From NCBI GenBank assembly GCA_003116975.1, contig BGKB01000098.1, forward strand, positions 183,389 to 247,388: DNA of 64,000 nt, in the 5' to 3' direction. Each line of letters opens with the position of its first letter. Positions within the stretch are counted from its first letter, which is position 1. The notes below the pieces were generated by a model. It ran no database searches, had not been told where the DNA came from, and saw only the letters and a program-made list of their open reading frames with translations. Of the stretch, positions 30,581 to 40,660 are shown piece by piece. Position numbers and translations under genes: made by a program. The DNA is from Aurantiochytrium sp. KH105 (Eukaryota > Sar > Bigyra > Thraustochytrida > Thraustochytriidae).

Positions 30581-32491
30581 TTACAACTTTGACTGCTGGT
30601 CCTGCAGCTGGCGCAGGAAATCAGCAAAGCGCGAACCCTTGTCGCCATCTTCCTGATCGGGTCGAGAAGGTGACTTTTCGGGAGGCGAGGCACCTGCCTC
30701 GAGCCGCCAAAGCGAAAGAAGCGTTGGGTCCGGGCGGTCGTATGTATCAAAGATCATGGCTTGCACACTCGGATCCTTGGAAATGGCCGCGAGGAGCGGG
30801 CGAAGCACATGAATGGGAATGACAAAGTTAATTTCTGGAATGATGCTTCCGTTTGAGTGGCGTGCATTGCTCGTCAACACACCGATGAAGCGACCATGAG
30901 AGTCCGCCAAGAGGCCGCCACTGTGACCGCGAAAGACACTTGCGCATGTCTGCACAATCGCAGGCTCCCGAGGCTGCGAAGGACTGGGAACGATGCGCGA
31001 GACAACTCCAGCTGACACGGTGGCCTGCAGCTGGGTCGAAGGGTCGAAAATGGCATGGCCCATGGCAACGCAGGCTTGACCCGGACCCGGGATAGGCATT
31101 CCCTCTGGGAGAAGTGGGACGGGCGGAGGACAGAGATCGCGCGTGGGACCCACGAGCTGCAAGAGCGCAACGTCTACGGCGCCCCTGGAGCAGAAAATGA
31201 GACGAGCAGAGCATTCTACGCGGCGGCTATGATCCCGAAAGCTAACGCGAATTCGGGTCTTGGCGTGACGCATTTGCAGACGCTTCGTCTGCGGATTTAC
31301 TTGCGTGAACGGTCGAAAGAGGTGCGCGCAAGAGACAATATGCCCCTCTTCGGAAACAATTATGCCTGAGCCCCACGACGTGTTGACCTGAATAAGCACC
31401 ACCGAAGCTGCCGCACACTTTACAGCCTCTTCGGCGCTGGATAATTTCGGAAAGAATTGTTTTTGATGAGGTGCCGTCGCACGCAGGGGTAGCGGCGCGC
31501 CGGCGGCGAGCAATTCGTTTCCACCACTTTCGCGGCCCACGGTATGTGCGCCTTCACAGGCTGTTTCTTGCGCAAAGATGCCGTTGTCGGCGTACCTTGT
31601 TGCATGTTCACCGGGGCCTTCGTCGGAGCCATCTGTGGCGGTGACAGGTCCGTCGGGGAGAAGGTCAAGCGCGAGAGCAGGGGCAAAAACCCGCCATGGG
31701 ATGATTGCACCAAGCTCTACGTTGCTTTGGTCCATGCGCTGCAAGCTAGGCGCGATCATTCCAATGACATGACCAGAGGCATCAAAGACCGCTCCGCCTT
31801 CGGAGCCTGGAAGGCAGCGCGCGTCTGTGAGGTACAAGCTCGACTGTTCTTGGGCGACAAAGGATCGCACCACATTGCTAATGACACCAGTTGTAAGACT
31901 GTTTTGGAAAACGGCCGGGGATACGAGACCAAAGGGCGAGCACACGACCATGACACCCTCGCCACGGACGAGCTCGCGGGACGTCGGGATGTCGGGGACG
32001 CGCACCAGGGGCGCCGGGGCTGCAGAGACCCCTGGTGCACGGAGCAGGGCAATACATCCTACATCAATGCCTCGCACAGATTGGGCTCGCCAATTAGCAA
32101 GGCGCGTTCCGGCCTCGGTCACCTCCTTGCAGCGCACGATGGTAGCGAGCTCACAGCGCGTCCACGCCCCGGACTCAAGGAGCATATCAACGGTGCAATT
32201 GGCCATGAGTTCTTCCAAGGGCTCTTGCGTTACTTCGTGAAGCTTCATGAAGGGGGCAAACAGCATGGCGCTCGTGACGACGGCCCAGCCCTCTGCGACG
32301 GCGCCGCAGGGGCAGAGGAACCCTGATGCCGACAATGTGGTCTTGCCTGCCTCCATGGAATAGAAGGGCCTCCCATCTGCCTTGATTCCCTTCGGGTCTG
32401 GGCCTGTCACGCGCACCAGGACGCCCGTCTTGGTCAGCGCGGGCGCCTCGGCGAGGTCGCCCCGGTCGGACTCGCTAGGTCCGCGCCCCAT
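30581..32491 (-). CDS. TYSND1: Peroxisomal processing protease (TYSND1/DEG15)
   Basis: 636 residues from the ATG at 32491, ending in ...QQSKL, a canonical type 1 peroxisomal targeting signal. The C-terminal half is a trypsin-like fold with the triad His390 (VSCAHLF), Asp440 (AVDVALLQL) and Ser524 (RGHSGGLL). The N-terminal half looks like a second, degenerate protease-like domain with GSEGGAVFD, as in animal TYSND1 and plant DEG15. The family removes PTS2 presequences and processes PTS1 beta-oxidation enzymes in the peroxisome matrix. Human TYSND1 is 566 residues and Arabidopsis DEG15 is 709, so the length fits. The open frame extends upstream to 33040 but has no ATG and is low complexity. 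It is divergent from the B12D gene. Confidence 0.95.
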   Translation of the reverse strand: MGRGPSESDRGDLAEAPALTKTGVLVRVTGPDPKGIKADGRPFYSMEAGKTTLSASGFLCPCGAVAEGWAVVTSAMLFAPFMKLHEVTQEPLEELMANCTVDMLLESGAWTRCELATIVRCKEVTEAGTRLANWRAQSVRGIDVGCIALLRAPGVSAAPAPLVRVPDIPTSRELVRGEGVMVVCSPFGLVSPAVFQNSLTTGVISNVVRSFVAQEQSSLYLTDARCLPGSEGGAVFDASGHVIGMIAPSLQRMDQSNVELGAIIPWRVFAPALALDLLPDGPVTATDGSDEGPGEHATRYADNGIFAQETACEGAHTVGRESGGNELLAAGAPLPLRATAPHQKQFFPKLSSAEEAVKCAAASVVLIQVNTSWGSGIIVSEEGHIVSCAHLFRPFTQVNPQTKRLQMRHAKTRIRVSFRDHSRRVECSARLIFCSRGAVDVALLQLVGPTRDLCPPPVPLLPEGMPIPGPGQACVAMGHAIFDPSTQLQATVSAGVVSRIVPSPSQPREPAIVQTCASVFRGHSGGLLADSHGRFIGVLTSNARHSNGSIIPEINFVIPIHVLRPLLAAISKDPSVQAMIFDTYDRPDPTLLSLWRLEAGASPPEKSPSRPDQEDGDKGSRFADFLRQLQDQQSKL

Positions 32492-32989
32492 CCTGCGACC
32501 AGCACCTTGCGCGCTCTGCCCGAGGGCCGTCGTCGCGCGCCGACCTGAGTGGCCGAGTCGCGCGCAGCCGAGGTGAGGTGAGCCGGCCCGGGCGCAGCCT
32601 CGCGAGTCGATCGAAGCCGAGCCGGCCCCGAGCGAGCGTAGACGAGCCGAGCCCTGGTCTCGCTCGAACAGGGTCGAACAGGGTCTGCTGCCTGGCTGCT
32701 GTTTGCTGCGGCTTGCTGTTTGCTGCTGCTGCCGCTGCTGCTTTGTAATAACACTAGGCCTGGCGCCTACCTCACTCTCGCGAGCGAGCTCGTTCTCTCT
32801 CGCACGTCGCCGATCGGTCGGCCCAGCATGATATCCTCGATGCTCTTCCCTTCGCCTCGCCTCGCCTCGCTGCCACGACGGCACGCTGCGGTCCTGCACG
32901 TTGTGCCCGGCGCTCGTGACGGTCGTAAAAACTGTGCACCATGCGAACGCAGCAAACGCAAAGTGGGTTTTTGCAAATTCATCCCATCT

Positions 32990-33096
32990 CCGCAACCCTT
33001 TTTGGCGCAACCCTTTTTGGTGAAACCCTTTTGTGAACAACCCCTTTTAGAACAACCCTTTTCTGTTACAAAAGGCAAACGAGCGCAACCCTTTTC
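32990..33096. promoter_or_regulatory. Six copies of AACCC(C)TTTT in a divergent promoter
   Basis: The motif occurs at about 32994, 33009, 33024, 33039, 33054 and 33087, mostly spaced by 15 bp, all in the same orientation. The array sits between TYSND1 (start 32491, minus) and the B12D gene (start 33234, plus), 140 bp upstream of the latter. The regular spacing and position suggest a cis-element array or a minisatellite; regulatory function is inference. Confidence 0.45.
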
Positions 33097-33233
33097 GCGC
33101 GCTGCATGCCGATTGTGCCGAGCAAGCAGTCCCGCCCGGCAGCTGCAGATCTCCAAGGAGCCAGAGCTGGAAGCGTGCGCGCGCGGGGCGGGAGAGTGCG
33201 GGTGGCAGCTGGAGCGGGAGAGGCCAGGAGAAG

Positions 33234-33730
33234 ATGGCGCCCAGGAAGAAGAACGTGTGGATCAACCCACATCTCGTAAGTTTTCTCCCTCCCTTGCTTT
33301 TTCTCGCGTCGGGCCGGCGGGAGGCGGCGATTCCGGGGCCCGCTCCTGCGCGTTTGCGGCGAACACTGTCGAGCTAGAGGCTCGCTTACTAACCTTGCGC
33401 TCTACCCTTGATGAGCGGGCCATGCTATCTGGGTTGTAGATCTTTCCAGTGGTTTGTGGCAGTGCAATGCTTTTGGGTGCTGCAGTACTCACGTACAGAA
33501 AAATCATGTACGATCCTGAACTTAAGCTCAACGCAGCAGCACGCAACAGCCCGATCATGGACAACAGGGAAAAAGCACTACAGTACCAGGCGCACAGAAG
33601 TCGATTCGGCAAGTGGGACACTTATATCAAGCATCCAGAAAAGACCGCAACCCTTCCCAGCAAGGAAACAGAGGGCACTGAAGACAAGAAAATTGATTCT
33701 CAGGCTTCGACGGACTCCGAAACGTCGTAA
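33234..33730 (+). CDS. B12D/NDUFA4-family small mitochondrial membrane protein, two exons
   Basis: Exon 1 is 33234-33275 (MAPRKKNVWINPHL) and ends at a consensus donor GTAAG. Exon 2 is 33440-33730, after acceptor TTGTAG, in the same phase. A second AG ten bases on would break the frame. The joined product is about 110 residues: NPHLIFPVVCGSAM and a hydrophobic helix, then YRKIMYDPELKLNAAARNS and MDNREKALQYQAH. This matches B12D/NDUFA4 (MLRQ) proteins, which have a helix followed by NPEVR...N...DN-x-E-x-x-x-x-Y-x-x-H. Family members are single-pass inner-membrane proteins linked to complex I or complex IV. The intron is 164 bp. The C-terminal 25 residues are a polar extension. Confidence 0.85.
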
Positions 33731-33918
33731 AGTGGGCTTGTCCTATGACGTAGGTGCCAAAGGTCCGAAGTCGAGAGCGAAAATTCGTTCGTATTGGTTC
33801 TGGACCGTTTTGGAAAAGTGAAACATGGTCAAGCATCGCGATGGTCCTTTGGAGAAGAGGAACACTTTCCATGTTCCATCACACATACATAGATTACAGT
33901 GATGATACAATAACTAGC

Positions 33919-35070
33919 CTATCGCGCAGCGTATCCCGCCTCGAGTCCAAGAATTATTCGGTAAAGTCCTTCGAGCGTGGGCGCGAGGACGCCATGCTGG
34001 TGCGCGCGCCGCACCAAAAAGCCATTGATGGCTTCGATCTCCGTTTGGCGCCCAGACTGCACGTCGGCAAGCATTGAAGAAGTATTGCGACCTGTCTGCC
34101 TTGCTACATGGACAACAAAGTCCACGGCCGAAGCGTGCTCACCCAAAAGTAGTTTTACTCCTTTTTCGTGCTTCATTATTCTTTCAAATTCGGCACATGC
34201 TTCCGTCACAAGAGGTCGTAGCCCCTGACGTGCGACGCACTCGTTTTTATCTCGTAGCATCGCGGTCACTGGGTTGATGACCGCGTTCGCGAGCAGCTTG
34301 GTCCAGACCATTGACGCAACATCATCGCTCAGCACGACGGCTTCCTCCACTCTCTCCCGACTCCCTTGGCTCTGATCTGGACTTGCACGATTGCAAGAGC
34401 GTTCCATGCGCTCTGCGAATGTTCGCAAAACAGGATCCTCTGCCGGGCCGACACACGTGCGGCCTGAGCCGTTCAGTCGCACATATTGGTCATCCACGAC
34501 GCTCGCGCCCAAATAAGTAAGTCCTTGGTAAACACGCAAGCCTGGATATCCGTCTAGCGCAGAGCGCAGGACGTCTGCATTGCCCATACCATTTTGCAAC
34601 GAAAGGATAACGCTCTCGTCAGGCACCAGGAGTCCGTGGGCCGCAGCCTGCGCGAGTTGAGTGCCAACTTGTTCGGTATCTTTGCTCTTGACGGTGACCA
34701 GCGTCAGGTCAAAGGGCCAAAGGTCTCGATCAAGCTCAGCACTGTGCTCCCAGCCGCGCAGGACTTGGGCCACTTCGGTCTGCACCGCTTTCCCGTCCGG
34801 CAAGTCCACGCGCACGACTCGTCGCGCGGGCCCGGCATGAGTCGAAGTCGATGCGCCGCCTCCTCGTCGAATGAGCGTGACGGCCGTATTCTCCGAGGCT
34901 GCAAGCCTTGCGGCAAAGTAGGTGCCCAGGGACCCTCCGCCCACCACGCAAACGCGAAACATCGGCTTCTCAATCTCTCTCACGCCGCACACGGAGTTGA
35001 CGGGTCGTGTCGTGGTCTCCCTTGGTCGCTTGCACGACGAAGAGAAAGAGTTTTGTTTTCTTGTTTTCAT
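33919..35070 (-). CDS. Ketopantoate reductase-like (ApbA/PanE) oxidoreductase
   Basis: 383 residues from the ATG at 35070. The first 36 are basic and Ser/Thr-rich and may be a leader; a second Met at residue 37 starts the Rossmann fold directly. Visible motifs: FRVCVVGGGSLGTYFA (NADPH), VTVKSKDTEQ, LQNGMGN, KLLANAVINPVTAML (catalytic Lys region) and the C-terminal SMLADVQSGRQTEIEAINGF typical of 2-dehydropantoate 2-reductases. The reaction would be NADPH reduction of 2-dehydropantoate to pantoate in coenzyme A synthesis, although related 2-hydroxyacid reductases share the fold. A 30-residue acidic/polar insert (about residues 230-265) sits between the domains. Confidence 0.93.
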   Translation of the reverse strand: MKTRKQNSFSSSCKRPRETTTRPVNSVCGVREIEKPMFRVCVVGGGSLGTYFAARLAASENTAVTLIRRGGGASTSTHAGPARRVVRVDLPDGKAVQTEVAQVLRGWEHSAELDRDLWPFDLTLVTVKSKDTEQVGTQLAQAAAHGLLVPDESVILSLQNGMGNADVLRSALDGYPGLRVYQGLTYLGASVVDDQYVRLNGSGRTCVGPAEDPVLRTFAERMERSCNRASPDQSQGSRERVEEAVVLSDDVASMVWTKLLANAVINPVTAMLRDKNECVARQGLRPLVTEACAEFERIMKHEKGVKLLLGEHASAVDFVVHVARQTGRNTSSMLADVQSGRQTEIEAINGFLVRRAHQHGVLAPTLEGLYRIILGLEAGYAAR

Positions 35071-35409
35071 TCGTTTTCATCGATTTTCATGCAATTTTCA
35101 TGCGATTTTCGATCCATTGTGTGGTCCTTTGTGTGGTCCTTCGCGCGCGACAGCAGGTCTCGCTTTCAATGCTGACTGTTTGAACGAATGGACTCCATCA
35201 TTCGATAAAAAAGTTGGATTCGGAGGCCAAAGTTGAAAGTTGGCGGCTGCCGCGAGCAAGTCACTTGCAAGAGAGATTGGAAGAGACCAAATGTGGGTGC
35301 AGGCCTTGCGAGTGTAAGCTTCAAGCTACGTGTCAGCATGCAAACGAGCCAGAGCCACACTTGTAGCGAAGTTCGAAATCAAGGACGGCAAAAATCAATG
35401 TAAAGCATT
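35071..35409. other. Spacer 5' of the reductase
   Basis: AT-richer DNA with TTTTCAT repeats near 35060-35110. No gene seen up to the ankyrin 3' relic. Confidence 0.45.
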
Positions 35410-35580
35410 CTAATAATAATCGTCCATTCGCACTCTTTTCGAAGGGTTGCCATCTTCCAGCATCAGGTTTCGCTTAGCATTTCCTTCTCGAGAGTCTGCG
35501 ACAATTTTCAAGGCAGAGTTGGACATCCTGGGCGCAGTGAACAGGTCGACGACCTCCACGAACCCAGCATCATAAGTATT
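35410..35580 (-). pseudogene. Duplicated 3' end of the ankyrin gene
   Basis: Immediately after the stop of the ankyrin gene the minus strand again encodes YDAGFVEVVDLFTAPR...LKIVAD, a diverged copy of that gene's own end YDAGFVEVLDLITAPR...LHIVAD, running to its own stop TAG at 35410-35412. The copy is in the same frame as the intact gene but separated from it by two stop codons (35614-35616 and 35584-35586), and it has no start or upstream part. It is best read as the remnant of a tandem paralogue or, less likely, an alternative last exon; no clear acceptor site lies at its left end. Confidence 0.7.
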
Positions 35581-35613
35581 CAATCATTCCTTTCTCCTCA
35601 TAGGGGACCCGCT

Positions 35614-38600
35614 CTAGTCTTTGTGTGCATCGTGGGTTTTCCGCTTGGGTCCTGAAGTAATTTTTTCAACGTCCGCAACAATGTGCAGGCCTGAACCATG
35701 CGTTCTTGGAGCTGTGATCAGATCGAGGACTTCCACAAACCCAGCATCGTAGGCAATCTTGAGCGCAGTCTGAGCCTTGCTGCTTTTGAGGCATGAAAAA
35801 TCCATGTAGGCTCCGCGGTTGAACAACCATGATATCATCTCCTCCGCGCGGGATGTAGAGTGACGTCTGAATTCCAAAGCAACATCAAAGAGCGACACCT
35901 GGGCGTCGTGCATGTCCAAGCTGGCGCCATCTTGAATGAGTTTTTCGACAATGTCGGAATGCAAGTTCCGAATCGCATGCATCAGAGCTGTTCTACCTGA
36001 CAAGTCTTTCATGTTCGAGTCGACTCCTTGCTGTAAAAGAAAGCGCACCACAACGGCAGCGCCTCGAGAGCAAGCTTGCATGAGAGGTGTCATGCCCAAT
36101 CTGTCTTGTACGTTTGGATCAGCACCTCGCTCCAGCAGAAATTTTGCCAATTCCTCTGAGTGCTCCCGGGTCGAACTTGAGCTTGGGGCCCGGGGAGAAG
36201 GCGCCGATGTGTCATCGGAAGAGGACGCCGGTTCTGGCTCCGTGTCATCGCAACCGAATTGACGCACATTGCAATCTAAGATGCTTAGCATGATTGACAA
36301 AGGTGTCGCGCCATTATTGTCTCGAGCGTGCAAATCAGCGCCGCGATCGATCAAAGCTTGTGCACCAGCAGGCAACAATCGGGATGTCGAGGTTCTTTCG
36401 CAAACCGTCATCAACGCAGTTCGGCCTCTTGCATCTGAAAAATTTAAGCCAATGCCTCTGCGATGAAATATATCTGCCAGTGAAAACTTTCTGAAAATGT
36501 AGGGAATCGCGAGATCTGAAGCACCACTCACCTGCACAACGTCTGCATGCGAGACAAGCAGCTGGACGATCCTCTCGTGACCAGCTTCGCACGCAACTGA
36601 GAGTGCTGTGCATATTTTCCCGTGAGGTAAATGGAAAAACGGGTAGTGGCGGATACATATAAAGTGCTTGAGGCTGTCGAAACTAGATTTCAGCTTCTCT
36701 TCTGTGCCAGACAAGGCAACTGTGCGGTCGGCACCGCTCTCTAGTAAAACATTCACAGTCTCGATACTGCCACTGCAGCATGCCGACATGAGCGACGTCC
36801 AGTGACATGTCGCGAGAGAATTCACTGAGGCGCCTTGTTTCAAAAGCAATCGAACGAGATTTACGTCCTTGTAGGAACTTGCCAAATGGAGCGCAGTCCA
36901 GCCGAAAGACGTCCCATGGTTGACATTTGCGCCGTGCTCAATGAGTAAGGTAGCAATAGCGCTTTGATGTGCGCAACAAGCTATAATGAGCGCCGTCCAG
37001 CCATTCTCGCTTTGCATATCTATGGACGCGCCATGCTCTAGCAGCCAGCGAACGGTATCGAGATGCCCTTCTTTGCAGGCCCGCATCAAGCATGTCAACG
37101 CCTCGTATGAAGGTGAATACGACGACGGCAGTAGATTGACGTCAGCGCCGTGCCGAACGAGCAGCCCTGCAATTGGTAATAAGCCATTACCACACGCGTG
37201 CTGCAAAGCTTTACTCAAGTAGCCCAACTTTTGATCGTCTCGGAAACCTTGATTTATTTGCAGCAGAAGATTTACGATGTCCCACTGCTCCTTACTTGGC
37301 TCCCCAGAGCAAATAGAATACAGATGTTCAACCCCCAAGTACCTTTCACTTCTTTCATATCTAGACCCCAAGAATCTCTCCCTTCTTTGGGCGTCATGGT
37401 TGAGAAGTATTTTCACGATCTCTGTCCTACGATGTTTGCAGGCTGTTTCGAGATAAGGATATACTCTGGGGCCTCTCTCGAATCTGCGAAGGAGCGTCCG
37501 AGTAAGTTTTGCGCATCCGCATTTGCAAGCGTTTCGTAAAATCGTAGCGTGACGTCTGAGGTTCGGGTCAAATGTTGCACCTTGATCGATCAGGAAGACA
37601 GCAAAGTCCTCCATTTCATTGATAATTTTCTTGAGACTAAAATCCCAAGAACCCCAATCGAAAGTGCCACCTCGAGGGACAGGCTCTGGAAAGCGAATAC
37701 CACCAAGATTCTCGAAAGCCGTCAGTCCCTGTCGATCCACCGCATTGACTTCCGCGCCTCTACTGACGAGAAGTTTGGCAATAAGCAGAAGTTGCGTGAA
37801 GCGCGACTTCTCTATATCCTGGTCGGATCTGTTACAAGCTGCATTTAAAAGAGGTGTCTTGCCATGAGAATCCCTGCAATTCGCATCGCCTCCTTCCTTG
37901 AGAATTCGTTCTACTATTCTCGACCATCCACGCAAGCAAGCGGTGTGCAGAAGTTTCTCACCGCTGCTGCCTCGTGGGTCATATGTTACGCCATGGTCAA
38001 GGAGATACTCGGCACAGAGCTCGCTGCGAGGAAATGCTTCCGTCAGATAATCTGAATCGGCCACTGCACCATTTTCGATAAAATACTTGACCATATCCAG
38101 GTTGGAGGCACCGCAAGCGGAACGAAGCGCCATCTGAAGATATGTCTGCATATGCTCGTTGGATTTCGTCAACACCCCCCTTTCGAGAAGAATCTTGGTC
38201 ATACCAAAGTGACTCGGTACGCAATCCATATCGAAGGCCGTACTTCCAATGCCCGGCGCGTGCAAATTGACGCCATAATCGAGGAGTCTTTGAAAACAGG
38301 CCATGGCCCCTGTCTCACATGTGATGGCCAGCAATGAGCCTCTTTCATTATCTTTCACAATATGATTACCATCAGCACCGTGTCGAAGAAGCAGGTCGAC
38401 TATGGGGGCTTGATTCCGTTCACAAGCGGCCGCCAGCGGCGTAAAGAAAGAGTATGTTTCAATTTCAAAGTTCACGTCGGCTCCACGGCTGATAAGTAGT
38501 TGAGCAAGTTCCATATCTCCATGTAAGGACGCTTGTATGAGCACTGACTGCCCATGTTCATTGATGTCATCCACCTTGCCTCCACCATGATCAAGGAGAA

Positions 38601-39165
38601 GCTCAATCATGTCTGCGCTGCGCGTTTTTGGATGAGACAATCCAACAGGCGTAAGTTCTCGCTTGCCTTCGTCCAAAAACTTGTCTATTTGATCGAAATA
38701 TCGAGGAGGCGTTCGCAGAAAGATGAAATCCATGCCGTGCTCCACAAAGAGGCGAGCAAGGTTTACATTATTCTTTTGGACAGCGAGTTGCAGGGCCTTT
38801 TCGCGAACCTTGAGCTCAACATCACGGCTGAGGAGCATTCGAACAACCTCGACTTGATTTTCGCGACACGCTTCCACAAGAGGGTACTTGTCGGAGTATC
38901 CACTGTAATTTACGTCTGCTCCACGATCAAGGAGCAAGCGCGCGGCGTTCACGTGTCCATTTGTGCAAGCCACGGAAAGGGCGGTGATGCCGTTCTCCTC
39001 GGAAGCAACATCCGCGCCGAGGTCCATGAGCACATCCATGACTTGCACAAGGCCCTCGCGGCTCGCATGATGCAGCGGCTTGGGGATCCATTCCAGCAAC
39101 TTGGCGTCCTGCCGTACAGCGGCGCGGATCCCGTCGAGGTCCTGATTCGTGACGAGCGCCTCCAT
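35614..39165 (-). CDS. Large ankyrin-repeat protein
   Basis: 1183 residues from the ATG at 39165. Nearly the whole length is ankyrin repeats of about 33 residues, some 25-30 of them, with the usual pattern GxTALxxAxxxGHxxxVxxLLxxGAdxN; good examples are ENGITALSVACTNGHVN, GWTALHLASSYKDVN and DLSGRTALMHAIRNLHS. An acidic Ser-rich insertion (about residues 975-1005) interrupts the array late. No kinase, SOCS box or other enzymatic domain is seen, so a scaffold or protein-binding role is inferred. The C-terminus is a short basic tail. The last 50 residues are duplicated just downstream. Confidence 0.95.
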   Translation of the reverse strand: MEALVTNQDLDGIRAAVRQDAKLLEWIPKPLHHASREGLVQVMDVLMDLGADVASEENGITALSVACTNGHVNAARLLLDRGADVNYSGYSDKYPLVEACRENQVEVVRMLLSRDVELKVREKALQLAVQKNNVNLARLFVEHGMDFIFLRTPPRYFDQIDKFLDEGKRELTPVGLSHPKTRSADMIELLLDHGGGKVDDINEHGQSVLIQASLHGDMELAQLLISRGADVNFEIETYSFFTPLAAACERNQAPIVDLLLRHGADGNHIVKDNERGSLLAITCETGAMACFQRLLDYGVNLHAPGIGSTAFDMDCVPSHFGMTKILLERGVLTKSNEHMQTYLQMALRSACGASNLDMVKYFIENGAVADSDYLTEAFPRSELCAEYLLDHGVTYDPRGSSGEKLLHTACLRGWSRIVERILKEGGDANCRDSHGKTPLLNAACNRSDQDIEKSRFTQLLLIAKLLVSRGAEVNAVDRQGLTAFENLGGIRFPEPVPRGGTFDWGSWDFSLKKIINEMEDFAVFLIDQGATFDPNLRRHATILRNACKCGCAKLTRTLLRRFERGPRVYPYLETACKHRRTEIVKILLNHDAQRRERFLGSRYERSERYLGVEHLYSICSGEPSKEQWDIVNLLLQINQGFRDDQKLGYLSKALQHACGNGLLPIAGLLVRHGADVNLLPSSYSPSYEALTCLMRACKEGHLDTVRWLLEHGASIDMQSENGWTALIIACCAHQSAIATLLIEHGANVNHGTSFGWTALHLASSYKDVNLVRLLLKQGASVNSLATCHWTSLMSACCSGSIETVNVLLESGADRTVALSGTEEKLKSSFDSLKHFICIRHYPFFHLPHGKICTALSVACEAGHERIVQLLVSHADVVQVSGASDLAIPYIFRKFSLADIFHRRGIGLNFSDARGRTALMTVCERTSTSRLLPAGAQALIDRGADLHARDNNGATPLSIMLSILDCNVRQFGCDDTEPEPASSSDDTSAPSPRAPSSSSTREHSEELAKFLLERGADPNVQDRLGMTPLMQACSRGAAVVVRFLLQQGVDSNMKDLSGRTALMHAIRNLHSDIVEKLIQDGASLDMHDAQVSLFDVALEFRRHSTSRAEEMISWLFNRGAYMDFSCLKSSKAQTALKIAYDAGFVEVLDLITAPRTHGSGLHIVADVEKITSGPKRKTHDAHKD

Positions 39166-40024
39166 CCTTCTTGGTATACTCGTGCTGATTGCGAGCCCTG
39201 AGCTCGCGCTTCGGGCGAAGGGTTTCAGGGGGCGGAGGGGGAGAGAGCCGAGGGCCGGGCTTAGATCGATGGCGTCTCGCCCTTGGGTAAACTGAAGTGT
39301 TCGTAAGAAGCCTGGGCGCTTCCGACGCCGTAGCCGCTTGCGCGTTTGCTGCAGCGAGCTCAGCTATGCTCCATCCCTGCGCACTGGCAGCCTGAGCTGC
39401 GGAACCCAAGTGGTTGCGGAACACAAGTGAGGTGCGAAACCCAAATTATCGGTGCACGGTGACAGGCTGCGGCGCAGGCAGGCTCCGAGTCAGCTGCAGC
39501 TGCAGATGCTTGCCGAAGATCCGGCAGCCGGCGGAGTGCGATTCTCTGCGGTGTGCCACAGTGTGTGTGAGCGCTATTGTCGGAGATCGTATCGAAATCA
39601 CGGACGGAGTCGGAGTCACTTCCTGCAATCGCCGACTCGGAGAATGAGAACGGCAAATTCTCGAGGCATCCTCTTGAGCACAAGCACAAGCACGAGCGCG
39701 AGCGCGAGCACGGGGTGTCTGACCTCTCAAAGCCAGGCCAAGCTTTGACAAGCGCAAGCACGAGCGCGAGGATACGCCAATTCTGATACGCTTGGTTGGT
39801 CGCGGTACACACCTTTTTCTCTCAAAAAAAATGTTGGGGAGATTCGTTTCGTCTTGTCTCGTTTCGCTTCGTTTCGTTTCGTTGCGGACTCAGACTCGGA
39901 TCCGACTTGTGAGACAAATTTGACAAGGCGGAGAGAGAGAGAGAATGAAAGATAAACCCCCAAAAAGACGCTCGACGAAGAGGCCCGTGAGCTGTCGTCG
40001 TAATAAGGGAGGACGCGCGAGGCG
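39166..40024. other. Spacer between ankyrin and coiled-coil genes
   Basis: No gene seen. It contains CACGAGCGCGAGC-type and GTTTCGTTTC-type short repeats and serves as divergent promoter DNA for both neighbours. Confidence 0.45.
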
Positions 40025-40615
40025 ATGATGGACGAGGCAGCGAGAGGGTCTGAGACCAACCCCATGGAGATGCTCAAGTCTGCGCTCGAAAATACACACG
40101 TTGATGCCGAAGTCATACGCCTTCTTCGTCAAGACCCCTCCAAGCACGTCTGGCAACCATGGGAAGACACCCTTGAGGCGAAAGAGGCAGGCGCAAAGGC
40201 CAAGGTTGCTGCGAGGCTAGCGCAAGGAAAGTCAAACCAAAATAATGACAAAAGCCCTCAATCGCGCGACCCTTCGTGGCTCGAACGATGGACAGGATCG
40301 ACATACGTTGACGCGCCAGAGGTCGGCGATCTTCGAAAAGAAATTGAATCGCTCGATGTCGATGCTGCTCGTGATGCAGCCTTCGACGCAATATTAGAGC
40401 TGCGAAAAGTTCGAGAGATTTTTCGTCAAGAGTTTAACGAAGGCTTTGCAGGTCTTCGTGGTGAAAACGAACAACTTCGCGCCCAGCTCGAGCGCGCCAA
40501 CCTTGCAGTGCCCTCTACAGGCGGCTCACCAAGTGCTGTCGCCAATGAACTTGAGGCTCTCATTTGCCGAAGTACGCAGGAAATGAACCTCTGGGCCCCG
40601 ACTACGTGGCGATGA
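40025..40615 (+). CDS. Small coiled-coil protein, unknown function
   Basis: 196 residues from paired ATGs at 40025 and 40028. The N-terminal third is acidic and helical (ETNPMEMLKSALENTHVDAEVIRLLRQDP), the middle is Lys/Gln-rich, and a strong coiled coil spans about residues 110-165 (DLRKEIESLD...RKVREIFRQEFNEGF...ENEQLRAQLERA). The end is a short hydrophobic/polar tail ending LWAPTTWR. There is no recognised domain. It is convergent with the MYB gene, with stop codons 314 bp apart and a TGGC run between them. Confidence 0.75.
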   Translation: MMDEAARGSETNPMEMLKSALENTHVDAEVIRLLRQDPSKHVWQPWEDTLEAKEAGAKAKVAARLAQGKSNQNNDKSPQSRDPSWLERWTGSTYVDAPEVGDLRKEIESLDVDAARDAAFDAILELRKVREIFRQEFNEGFAGLRGENEQLRAQLERANLAVPSTGGSPSAVANELEALICRSTQEMNLWAPTTWR

Positions 40616-40628
40616 TTCCAACTGGGCT

Positions 40629-40660
<32 letters not shown>

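Noticed and set aside
32990..33096. Interstitial telomere tract (AACCCT-like)
   Set aside because: Copies read AACCCTTTT with 15-bp spacing, not tandem AACCCT units.
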